Source: Vicinamibacteria bacterium
Lineage (GTDB): Bacteria > Acidobacteriota > Vicinamibacteria > Fen-336 > JAGNNV01
Reading direction: 5' to 3'
Assembly: GCA_016650185.1 (NCBI GenBank)
Contig: JAENWE010000498.1
Span: 1-12,900, forward strand
DNA length: 12,900 bases
Each line of letters opens with the position of its first letter. The first letter of the stretch is position 1. Below the pieces are notes generated by a model. That model made no database searches and was not told where the DNA came from. It was given only the letters and a program-made list of their open reading frames with translations. Of this stretch, positions 1 through 6,574 are shown piece after piece. The position numbers and the translations under genes were made by a program.

Positions 1-2
1 CC

Positions 3-956
3 CTCGGATCAGTGGCCGGGCTCTCTGGAAAGCGCGAGGACAAGGAGGCGTTCTATGCCTTCACGTCGTTCAACTATCCGGCGACCACCTTCCGCTATGA
101 CTTCGCCACGAAGACGAGCACGGTCTTCAAGCAGCCGACCGTGGACTTCGATCCGAATGCTTTCGAGATCAGGCAGGTCTTTTATGCGAGCAAGGATGGA
201 ACAAAGGTCCCTATGTTCATCGTGCACAAAAAGGGTCTGATTCTGAACGGGGCGAATCCGACTTATTTGTACGGCTACGGCGGTTTCGACATTTCTCTCG
301 AACCCGCCTTCTCGCCGGCGAACGTGGTGTGGATGGAGATGGGCGGCGTCTACGCCCAGCCCAATCTGCGCGGCGGTGGGGAATACGGGAGGGAGTGGCA
401 CGATGCGGGTCGGCTGAAGAACAAGCAGAATGTCTTCGACGATTTCATTGCGGCAGCGGAGTGGCTGATCTCGAACAAGTACACCTCCACCCCGAAGCTC
501 GCGATCGGAGGCGGCAGCAACGGCGGCCTTCTGGTGGGCGCAGTGATGACGCAGCGTCCGGACCTGTTCGGCGCCGCCCTGCCAGCGGTCGGGGTCATGG
601 ACATGCTCCGCTACCACAAGTTCACGATCGGCTGGGCCTGGAAGTCGGACTACGGCGATCCCGAGATCAAGGATGATTTTGAAATGGCGCTTAGGTATTC
701 GCCTCTTCACAACCTCCGGCAAGGAGTGGCCTATCCGGCCACCCTCGTGACCACCGGTGACCACGACGATCGTGTCGTTCCCGCCCACTCGCACAAGTTC
801 ATCGCCACTCTTCAGGCCGCCCAGAAGGGAAGCCATCCGGTTCTCACCCGGATCGAAACCAAGGCAGGTCATGGCGCCGGAAAGCCCACCGCGAAGATCA
901 TCGAGGAGCGAGCGGACCAGTGGGCCTTTCTCACGAAGGCGCTTGACATGAAGTAA
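3..956 (+). CDS. Prolyl oligopeptidase (S9A), C-terminal catalytic part, 5' truncated by window edge
   Basis: This is a serine peptidase that cuts small peptides after proline. About 317 codons are visible, ending in TAA. The family is usually about 700 residues, so the beta-propeller and N-terminus lie off the left edge. A GTG at 12 is in frame but is internal, because homologous sequence runs through it. The whole alpha/beta-hydrolase triad can be seen: the nucleophile serine in GGGSNGG (codon at 516), the aspartate in GDHDDRVVP (near 757-780) and the histidine in KAGHGAGKPT (near 862-891). The YGYGGF oxyanion-side segment and the LRGGGEYGREWH motif are also typical of S9A. The next gene lies 118 bases downstream on the same strand and has no evident functional link. 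Whether the protein is exported cannot be judged without the N-terminus. The family assignment is firm. Confidence 0.96.
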   Translation, partial: LGSVAGLSGKREDKEAFYAFTSFNYPATTFRYDFATKTSTVFKQPTVDFDPNAFEIRQVFYASKDGTKVPMFIVHKKGLILNGANPTYLYGYGGFDISLEPAFSPANVVWMEMGGVYAQPNLRGGGEYGREWHDAGRLKNKQNVFDDFIAAAEWLISNKYTSTPKLAIGGGSNGGLLVGAVMTQRPDLFGAALPAVGVMDMLRYHKFTIGWAWKSDYGDPEIKDDFEMALRYSPLHNLRQGVAYPATLVTTGDHDDRVVPAHSHKFIATLQAAQKGSHPVLTRIETKAGHGAGKPTAKIIEERADQWAFLTKALDMK

Positions 957-993
957 GTCTTCGATCGACCGCCGTCGAGGTCCTGCCTCCCTC

Positions 994-1021
994 GAGATCC
1001 GAACGCCGATAGTCGGATCTC
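994..1021. repeat. Perfect 9-bp inverted repeat, hairpin between two plus-strand genes
   Basis: GAGATCCGA (994-1002) and TCGGATCTC (1013-1021) are exact reverse complements separated by 10 bases. The hairpin lies 38 bases after the peptidase stop codon and 54 before the next start. No T-run follows (the next bases are TCCCCAGAC), so it is not a classical intrinsic terminator. It could be a Rho-assisted 3' end, an mRNA stabiliser or an operator. The structure is read directly from the sequence; its function is unknown. Confidence 0.5.
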
Positions 1022-1074
1022 TCCCCAGACTGTCTGCCCCGTCCTTCAGTGATGCCCCGGAGGAACCGCCAACC

Positions 1075-3081
1075 GTGATGCTTCGCGCCCTGCTCTTGTT
1101 TCTTTCGCCCTTCAGCCAGGGTGCGCTTGACCCGTCGTGGGTCGAAGTGAGGGCCGAGTCCGGCCATCTGGTGGTTCTCACCGACGCCGGCGACCAGGCG
1201 GGGCGAAAAGTCGCTCTTCAATTGGCGCAGTTCGAGGGCAGCTTACGGAAACGCTTCGCCTGGATCAAGGCGGAGAATGAGGCGCGCCTCCTGGTCTTCG
1301 CGTTCGCCGATCCCTCGCTGGTTCGGTCAATGGCGCCGGAGGGGGCCGAGGACGCCAACGCGTTCTCGGCGTACTTCGCCACCGCCAGTCAGCAGATCGG
1401 CGCGATCGGGGCCGGCCTCAAGGAGCCTTCAGACAAGGAGCCCCCTCCCCAACTGAGCTTCCTGCGTGGCCGACTCCGTCATCTGATCGAGGCCTCCTTG
1501 AGGACCTCTCCCCACTGGCTCTCCCGAGGGCTGGTGACCTTCCTGGCCGACGGTGTGGTGAAGGACAAGGAAATTGAGGTCGGTCGGATGACCAGCGATG
1601 GCGGCGCGCGGCTCCCCGCTTTACCCGCCGCGGAGTTCTTTGGTGAACCTCCCCCGGCCAATGCCAGGTTCGACCTGCAATCGGGCTTCTTCATCCACTA
1701 CCTTCTGCTCGGAGAGAAGGGGAAAAATGCTGCGGTCCTTGACGAGCTTCTTGGGAAGCTCGCGGCCAATGCGAAGGCGGCCAGCCTGAACGCGACCCTC
1801 GCCAGGATCACGTCCATCTACGCCGGCTTTCCCAAATACCTGGCCTCCAAGAAATTCTCCGTCCTGAAGCTTCCGATGGACGCCGCCCTTTCTCTTTCCG
1901 CCTTCAACGCGCGCCCCTTGCCGCTGGCCGAGGCTCTGATGCTTCGCGCCGAAATCTTCTTCGAACAGAATAGACCGGTCGACACGAGGGGGTTGCTACG
2001 TCAGGCCAAAGTCGCGGATCCAAGCCTCGCTCGCCCCTTCGAAATCGAGGCGGTCCTCTTCGAACGCGAACAGCGCTCGGCGGAGTCGAAAGAGGCCATC
2101 GTGGCGGCGATCGAGAGAGGCTCGAAGAACGGAAGTCTCTACTATCGCCTGGCTCAGCTTCAGTGGTCGCGGACCATGGCCAGACCGGTTCTGGCCTCAG
2201 TCCAGAAGTTGTTGGAAACCGCGCGGGACCTCTTGCCCGAAGACCCAAGCGTGCTTGCCTATCTCGCGGAAATTCAGAGCGACGAGGGCCTGGCCGAAGA
2301 AGCGCTCGCTCATGCGGAGCGAGGTGCGATGACGGCGCCCGCGGATTTGTATGCGCAGATGGCTCTGGCCCGCGCGCAGTGGAACGCTCGTCAAACGGTT
2401 GACGCCCAGGCCACCGCCCGGAAGGCTCTGGCTCTGGCCAGGGTGGCGAGCCAAAAACAGCGGGTCCAGGAGTTCCTGACTTTCACAAACCGGAACCAGC
2501 GGGCGCAGACAAAAGGCGGCAAGCCGTATGTTTCCCAGTTTGGTCCGCCTCCCGCGGGCGCCTTCGGAGCGACCCGCACCGTCTCCGGGAGCGGTCGAGT
2601 GAACGTCGGTTCGACCCAGACCGGTTCGGCCGATGCGTCGGCCATCGCGGAATGTTTTGCCCGACGCGCCGATGCGGCCTGTGCGCGAGCCGTGCCGGCC
2701 CTCGAGATGTCGTGTGCGGACAAACAGGGAACGTCGTGTGTTTCCCTGGGTTCCCTCTTTGACGGCGGCTTCGGAGTCACCCGTGACAGAAGCAAGGCGG
2801 CGGCGGCATACCGGGCCGCTTGTGATCTCGGGGAGAAGGCGGGCTGCGCGCGCCTCGCCGTGCTCGAAGCTCAGGGTCTGGGGGTCGCTCAGAACTCGGC
2901 CCGCGCTCTCAAGACACTTGAAACTCTCTGCGCCGAGAAGATCCCGGAGGGGTGCATCGGTCTCGCCCAGATTCTTCAGCGGACGGGTTACCGAACCGAC
3001 GAAATCCGCGCGCGCTCCCTGCTCAAGTCGACGTGCGCCGAGGGCTCCGCCGGAGCGTGCGCTCTGCTTACCGGTGGCTAG
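1075..3081 (+). CDS. Exported repeat protein: degenerate peptidase-like segment, TPR-like helices, Cys-paired Sel1 repeats
   Basis: This 668-residue protein has no confident named function. The start is GTG at 1075, with GGAGGA at 1059-1064 ten bases upstream; an ATG follows directly at 1078. Residues 1-17 form a short hydrophobic signal-peptide-like segment. Residues 132-160 (RHLIEASL...SPHWLSRGLVTFLADG) resemble the region around the HExxH...EG site of peptidase MA/DUF1570-like proteins. However, the second histidine and both glutamates are missing, so it is probably not catalytic. Residues 285-465 are alanine/leucine-rich paired helices like TPRs. A Gly/Ser/Thr/Pro-rich linker (480-520) leads to a C-terminal Sel1 domain. 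There cysteines pair eight residues apart (547/555, 583/591, 619/627, 654/662) with a 35-36 residue period, as in Helicobacter cysteine-rich (Hcp) proteins, where each pair forms a disulfide. This suggests a periplasmic or surface scaffold. Its stop codon overlaps that of the convergent thioredoxin-like gene. Confidence 0.85.
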   Translation: MMLRALLLFLSPFSQGALDPSWVEVRAESGHLVVLTDAGDQAGRKVALQLAQFEGSLRKRFAWIKAENEARLLVFAFADPSLVRSMAPEGAEDANAFSAYFATASQQIGAIGAGLKEPSDKEPPPQLSFLRGRLRHLIEASLRTSPHWLSRGLVTFLADGVVKDKEIEVGRMTSDGGARLPALPAAEFFGEPPPANARFDLQSGFFIHYLLLGEKGKNAAVLDELLGKLAANAKAASLNATLARITSIYAGFPKYLASKKFSVLKLPMDAALSLSAFNARPLPLAEALMLRAEIFFEQNRPVDTRGLLRQAKVADPSLARPFEIEAVLFEREQRSAESKEAIVAAIERGSKNGSLYYRLAQLQWSRTMARPVLASVQKLLETARDLLPEDPSVLAYLAEIQSDEGLAEEALAHAERGAMTAPADLYAQMALARAQWNARQTVDAQATARKALALARVASQKQRVQEFLTFTNRNQRAQTKGGKPYVSQFGPPPAGAFGATRTVSGSGRVNVGSTQTGSADASAIAECFARRADAACARAVPALEMSCADKQGTSCVSLGSLFDGGFGVTRDRSKAAAAYRAACDLGEKAGCARLAVLEAQGLGVAQNSARALKTLETLCAEKIPEGCIGLAQILQRTGYRTDEIRARSLLKSTCAEGSAGACALLTGG

Positions 3082-3650
3082 GGTTTCGTGTCGGCGTTGT
3101 CTTTGAGAAGCGTTTCGACCAACTCACTCAACTCGTGGTCGCGCTTTGTGTCCACATGGATTTCACCGGACATCCGGCTGCGGATCTGGCCCTTCCTGTC
3201 GACCACGTAGATCGCGGGCCAATATTCGTTGCGCAGGGCGCGCCAGTAGGCCATACGGTTGTCCATGAAGTGAGAGTGGGTGGCGAGGCCGTGCTCTTCC
3301 ACCGCCGCCTCGACGTTCGTCCGGGACTTTTCCCGATCGAACTCCGGGGTGTGGACGCCCACGATCACGAGACCCCGTTCGCCGTATCGCTTTTCCATCG
3401 CCCTGACCCAGGGGATCGTGCGCACGCAGTTGATTCAACCGAAGGTCCAGACGTCAAGGATGACGACCTTGCCCTCGAGAGCCTTCAGGCTTTGGGGCGG
3501 CCCGATCCACTGCTTTGGGTCTTGGGAAGGGAACTCCGGCGCTTTATCGAATCGGCCAGGCTCGCCGGAAGTGGCGAAACCGATCAGGAGAACGGCGGCG
3601 ACGGGAAATCCAACACGGCGTCCCGATTCAGGCCATCCGAGGTTCAGCAT
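3078..3650 (-). CDS. Thioredoxin/TlpA-like protein with in-frame TGA at the active-site Cys: probable UxxC selenoprotein
   Basis: Read through TGA 3437-3435, this is one 190-residue protein. Residues 12-30 form a hydrophobic signal peptide or anchor, and the rest is a thioredoxin fold. The core reads KVVILDVWTFG-U72-I-N-C75-VRTIPW. Family members usually carry CINC at this point (consensus like FWTyxCINCxRTxP). Downstream are GLVIVGVHTPEF (93-104) and the cis-proline region YWPAIYVVD (143-151), so the fold continues intact with no frameshift. The TGA thus replaces exactly the nucleophilic cysteine, the classic signature of a Sec/Cys homologue pair. A SECIS-like hairpin lies at 3416-3397. The ATG at 3650 is chosen because it overlaps the anti-sigma stop (ATGCTGA) and precedes the signal peptide; longer in-frame extensions to 3746 lie inside the anti-sigma gene. 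The likely role is thiol-disulfide or peroxide redox chemistry outside the cytoplasm. Alternatives are a point-mutated pseudogene or a base-call error (TGC or TGT to TGA). The Sel machinery is not in this window. Confidence 0.82.
3397..3416 (-). promoter_or_regulatory. Candidate bacterial SECIS hairpin downstream of the TGA
   Basis: On the mRNA, arm AUCCCCU (3416-3410) pairs with AGGG(C)GAU (3404-3397). This gives seven base pairs with a single bulged C at 3400, closed by a five-base loop GGGUC (3409-3405). The loop begins after 25 nt of spacer from the UGA. Known bacterial SECIS elements lie inside the coding region just after UGA, with a short upper stem and a small loop that begins with G and usually contains GU; all of these hold here. 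The bulged U of E. coli fdhF is not seen. Pairing was done by eye without energy calculation. Confidence 0.6.
3435..3437 (-). other. In-frame TGA, candidate selenocysteine codon
   Basis: On the minus strand the codons run GGT TGA ATC AAC TGC, that is G-U-I-N-C. TGA sits at the first cysteine of CxxC, and the partner cysteine TGC three codons later is intact. TGA ends six other genes here (sigma, anti-sigma, GH63, DoxX, waaA, lpxK), so general reassignment of TGA is ruled out and recoding would have to be local. A GTG four codons downstream (3425) could start a shorter protein, but that would lack both the signal peptide and the active site. Confidence 0.78.
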
Positions 3651-3910
3651 TGGTGGTCCCCAGCGTTCTGGACAGCGGCCGTCCTCGAGGCGAGGATGGC
3701 CGCTATCAGCTCCTCGGGAATCTCGGTCGGCGGGCAGTCGGCCCATTCAGCCTCCCGAGCGGCCAGCAGAGTGGCGCGGTACGTGGCCAGGTAGTTTCGG
3801 CACGCGGGACAAAGCAACAGATGCGCAGCGAAAGCGACCTTGGTCAGGTCGTCAAGACGACTTTCCAGGAACTCGTCGAGGAAGCCGTAGACCTCGCGGC
3901 AACTCATCAT
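3644..3910 (-). CDS. Zinc-finger (zf-HC2/ZAS) anti-sigma factor
   Basis: This is a small 88-residue protein. C4 and the H30-LLL-C34-PA-C37 cluster form the HxxxCxxC zinc-binding ZAS motif of anti-sigma factors that hold ECF sigma factors in the cytoplasm. The opening SCREVYGFLDEFLESRL is typical of the putative zinc-finger family. The C-terminal 50 residues have no transmembrane helix, so it appears to be a soluble anti-sigma factor. Such proteins often release sigma when the zinc thiolates are oxidised. The start ATG at 3910 overlaps the sigma stop as ATGA, and a second ATG follows at 3907. The 3' end overlaps the selenoprotein start by seven bases. Position directly after the sigma gene supports the assignment. 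Confidence 0.9.
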   Translation of the reverse strand: MMSCREVYGFLDEFLESRLDDLTKVAFAAHLLLCPACRNYLATYRATLLAAREAEWADCPPTEIPEELIAAILASRTAAVQNAGDHQC

Positions 3911-4509
3911 GATGACGCGCGCTCGCCGAAACGCGCGGCCAGGAGTGTGCGCAGGGCGTGCCGCGCCCGGTGCAGCCGCACTTTCACCACACCGTCGCTC
4001 ACGCCCAGCACCTCCGCCGCTTCGGCGGTGTCCAGTTCCTCGATGTCGCGCAGCAGCAGAACGACTCGATAGGTCTCGGGCAACTGGTCGATGCAGCCTC
4101 GCACAAACTCACGCGTCTCACGCGTTTCCACCAGTTGGGGGGCCGAGGGTGACCAGTCTCTCGGCTGGATACGGGCATGCCCGTCTTCTTGGAACCCGGG
4201 AAGCAGATCGTCGATCGATTCCTCGGGCCGGCGCTTCCTCGATCGCAGTTTCATCAAGGAGGCGTTTACCGCGATCCGGTGCAACCAGGTTCCAAGCCGG
4301 GCCGTTCCCGCGAAGGTCTGGATTCCACGGAAAGCCGAGACGAAGGCTTCCTGGACCGCATCCTTCGCCTCTTCCTCGTTCCGCAGAATCCTCCTGCACA
4401 CCGAGAGCATCTGTCCGGAATGGGTGCGTACGAGCGTCTCGAAAGCGACCTCCTGGCCCGCACGAAGTGCGGCAAGAAGTTCCGCTTCCTGAACGAGAGG
4501 CACGGCCAT
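3907..4509 (-). CDS. ECF-type RNA polymerase sigma factor (RpoE-like)
   Basis: This 200-residue protein has the usual length for an ECF sigma factor. Sigma region 2 spans residues 22-93, including DAVQEAFVSAFRGIQTF and GTWLHRIAVNASLMKLR. A variable linker at 94-130 is followed by region 4 at about 137-190 (LPETYRVVLLLRDIEEL, then the helix-turn-helix VLGVSDGVVKVRLHRAR). There is no extra C-terminal domain. The ATG at 4509 lacks a strong Shine-Dalgarno. The gene heads a three-gene operon with its anti-sigma factor and the thioredoxin-like selenoprotein. A redox or envelope stress signal is therefore a reasonable inference, but the target genes are unknown. Confidence 0.95.
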   Translation of the reverse strand: MAVPLVQEAELLAALRAGQEVAFETLVRTHSGQMLSVCRRILRNEEEAKDAVQEAFVSAFRGIQTFAGTARLGTWLHRIAVNASLMKLRSRKRRPEESIDDLLPGFQEDGHARIQPRDWSPSAPQLVETRETREFVRGCIDQLPETYRVVLLLRDIEELDTAEAAEVLGVSDGVVKVRLHRARHALRTLLAARFGERASS

Positions 4510-4560
4510 CCGGAGAACTTAGCACGGGCGTTTTGGAGATGGCGGGACGGATCGCGGACA

Positions 4561-4589
4561 TGACAACCCCTTTGATGCCGAGAACTTCC
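4561..4589 (-). promoter_or_regulatory. Weak candidate ECF-type promoter upstream of the sigma operon
   Basis: The only non-coding stretch before the sigma gene is 4510-4621. On the minus strand it contains GGAAGTT (4589-4583), 16 bases, then TTGTCA (4566-4561). GGAAC-like -35 elements are common for ECF sigma factors and such operons are often autoregulated. The octamer AAGTTCTC also occurs twice here (4587-4580 and 4520-4513), the second copy ending just before the start codon. This is a match by eye to a loose consensus. Confidence 0.25.
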
Positions 4590-4621
4590 GTTAGGTTTCC
4601 TCCGGCCTGGCGCGTCCCTGA

Positions 4622-6574
4622 CTACCCGAGCGGGGCGAGGACGATCTGATCCAGCCGGAGGGCCTCGCCTACCGACCAGGCTTGAAAGGGACAGCCCCGC
4701 GGCGCGTGGGGAGCGTCGCCCTCTGCGATTTCGGGCAGATGTCCGCTTCGGGTTGGGTCCAAAACGGTGATGAGCGGTTCCAGGAACCGCTGCCGCGCCT
4801 CGCGAAGGGCCTCGGGCGAGCGTTCTCGGGATCGCACCCAGGCCTCCACGAAGGCTCCCATGAGATACGGCCACACCGTCCCTTGGTGGTACGCCGTGTC
4901 GCGGGACCAGACGCCTCCTTGATAAGTGCCGCGATAGTTCGGGTCGTCCGGAGCGAGGGAGCGCGGTCCGGCCGGGGTCAGGAGCTTGGCCTCCGCGAGG
5001 GCGACGACGTCTCGGGCCCGGTCGCCGTGAAGCAACTGATAGGGCAGGCCTCCGACCGCGAAAAGAGCGTTCGGACGAATGCAGCCATCGAGTCGACCCG
5101 CCACATGGTCGGCGTCCACAACATCGTAGAGATAGTGGGCGCTCTCGTTCCAGAATTTCTGGTTGAACGATTTTTCCGCGGCCGCGGCCCATTCGGCGAA
5201 CCGCGAGTCGGTCTGTCCACCGATCCTAAGGGCGTTGATCCACAGGGCCTGAATCTCGACCGGCTTTCCTATGCGAGGTGTGACCACATGGTCGCCCACC
5301 TTTGCGTCCATCCAGGTCAGCTGGACGCCGGGCTCTCCGGCCGCGAGCAAATGATCTTGATCCATGCGGATCCCGTGACGCGTGCCCGTCGAGTAGCCAC
5401 GGAGGATGGCGACGATGGCCGCGTTGATCTGCCACTCTTCGACCGTGGAGGGGACGAATCCCGCCCGTTTCTCGGCCGCTCTGAGGTCGTGGACGGCGAC
5501 GATGAACCACAAGGAAGCGTCGACGCTGTTGAATTCAGGCGCCTCGTCCGAGTCGGTGAAACGATTGGGCAGCATGCCCTGCGAAACCGCCCCCGACCAT
5601 TGGGCAAGAACCTGGCGCGCCTCGCTGAGTCGGCCCGTGGCGATGCAGAGGCCGCGCAAGGAGATAAAAGTGTCCCGGCCCCAGTCGGTGAACCAGGGGT
5701 AGCCCGCGAGGATGGTTTTCCCGGCTCCCCGATCAGCGATGTAGGCCGAAGCCGCGCGGGCGAGAAGCGACGGAGCGGCTAGCCGCCGAGATCGTTCCGT
5801 CGACCGGAGCGCGCTCACCCGATCCTCGATCGAGGACGCGCTCATTCCTTCGGTGGCGCCGTCGGTTCCGAAAACCAAAATGGCCTCGCTCTCAAGGTCG
5901 AACACGAAGGTTCCGGGCGTTCCAAGGTCTTCGGTGTCTTCGAGGCCGCGTTCCCGCTCCTGCGTGTAGAGGAAGCCGCGATACCAATAGGGTTCTTCCT
6001 TGAAGGCCCCGTTCGACACCGCCACCACCCCAGGCTCACCCGCATAAGGCTGGAAACCCCACCGCCCAGGCCTCTCATCCGTCGCGGGTTTGAAATTGAA
6101 CGCAGGATTCTCGTGCTGAAGGGAGTGATAGTCGCGGCCCGAAAGGAAGGGACGCACGACCAGGCGGGTGGGCTTGCCGTTTCGGGAAGACAAACGCCAC
6201 GAGAGGATCACCAGGGGAGAGCCGCGAGGCACCATGATCGAGTGTTCGATCGTCCGCCCGTCACCCAGATCGTATTTCCAGGTGGGCCAGAGCGAACCGT
6301 CGAACTCAAAGCTCATCGGCCGGCCCTCGTAGCGAACCACGCTCGTCTCACCCGGGGCCGACGGCTTGTAGGTCTGAGAGGTGAGGGCCAGTCGGTCGCC
6401 GCCTGATTCAACCACCGCGTCCACCCCATTCACCAAGACGCGCCGGTCCGTCGGGGGTTTCCTTGATACCAGGAAAAGCGAGTGGTACTTTCGAGTCCTG
6501 GTTCCAGCCTTGGTGTACGAGGCAAACCCGCCCAGGCCATCGGCCTCCAGCCACTCGTCGTTCGATTTCATCAT
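4622..6574 (-). CDS. Glycogen debranching enzyme / amylo-alpha-1,6-glucosidase (GH133-like)
   Basis: This 650-residue enzyme is predicted to hydrolyse alpha-1,6 branch points of glycogen or related glucans. The N-terminal beta-sandwich domain (residues 7-260) opens with EWLEADGLGGFASYTKAG and TRTRKYHSLFL, the hallmark of the bacterial/archaeal GDE N-terminal domain. The C-terminal (alpha/alpha)6 barrel (about 270-650) contains GYPWFTDWGRDTFISLRGL (291-309), FNSVDASLWF (348-357), YHQGTVWPYLMGAF (562-575) and the terminal GCPFQAWSVGEALRL (627-641). All regions expected for the family are present, and the length is normal. The ATG at 6574 overlaps the GH63 stop by four bases (ATGA). AAGGAG lies 12 bases upstream of it, and a second ATG follows directly. 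Overlap with the GH63 gene implies co-translation and a shared glucan substrate pathway. Confidence 0.93.
   Translation of the reverse strand: MMKSNDEWLEADGLGGFASYTKAGTRTRKYHSLFLVSRKPPTDRRVLVNGVDAVVESGGDRLALTSQTYKPSAPGETSVVRYEGRPMSFEFDGSLWPTWKYDLGDGRTIEHSIMVPRGSPLVILSWRLSSRNGKPTRLVVRPFLSGRDYHSLQHENPAFNFKPATDERPGRWGFQPYAGEPGVVAVSNGAFKEEPYWYRGFLYTQERERGLEDTEDLGTPGTFVFDLESEAILVFGTDGATEGMSASSIEDRVSALRSTERSRRLAAPSLLARAASAYIADRGAGKTILAGYPWFTDWGRDTFISLRGLCIATGRLSEARQVLAQWSGAVSQGMLPNRFTDSDEAPEFNSVDASLWFIVAVHDLRAAEKRAGFVPSTVEEWQINAAIVAILRGYSTGTRHGIRMDQDHLLAAGEPGVQLTWMDAKVGDHVVTPRIGKPVEIQALWINALRIGGQTDSRFAEWAAAAEKSFNQKFWNESAHYLYDVVDADHVAGRLDGCIRPNALFAVGGLPYQLLHGDRARDVVALAEAKLLTPAGPRSLAPDDPNYRGTYQGGVWSRDTAYHQGTVWPYLMGAFVEAWVRSRERSPEALREARQRFLEPLITVLDPTRSGHLPEIAEGDAPHAPRGCPFQAWSVGEALRLDQIVLAPLG

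Noticed and set aside
9..1181. Long open minus-strand frame (390 codons) opposite the prolyl oligopeptidase
   Set aside because: It is antisense to a clearly homologous gene and has an Arg-rich, low-complexity composition typical of GC-rich shadow frames.
3435..3437. TGA read as a true stop, giving two genes (ending at 3435, and starting at GTG 3425)
   Set aside because: The split would place the stop in the middle of the active-site motif. The second piece would begin inside the thioredoxin core without its first strand, signal peptide or CxxC. A single recoded gene explains the data better, though a pseudogene cannot be fully excluded.
3078..3650. Genome-wide reassignment of TGA (to Trp or Gly) as the explanation
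   Set aside because: Six other genes in the window end in TGA at family-appropriate lengths, and tryptophans are coded TGG throughout.
2952..3794. Plus-strand open frame of 280 codons across the thioredoxin and anti-sigma region
   Set aside because: It overlaps three recognised genes antisense or out of frame and has no domain-like sequence. Its length reflects GC bias.
4682..5782. Plus-strand open frame of 366 codons opposite the debranching enzyme
   Set aside because: The frame is antisense to conserved GH133 motifs, and the product resembles no family.
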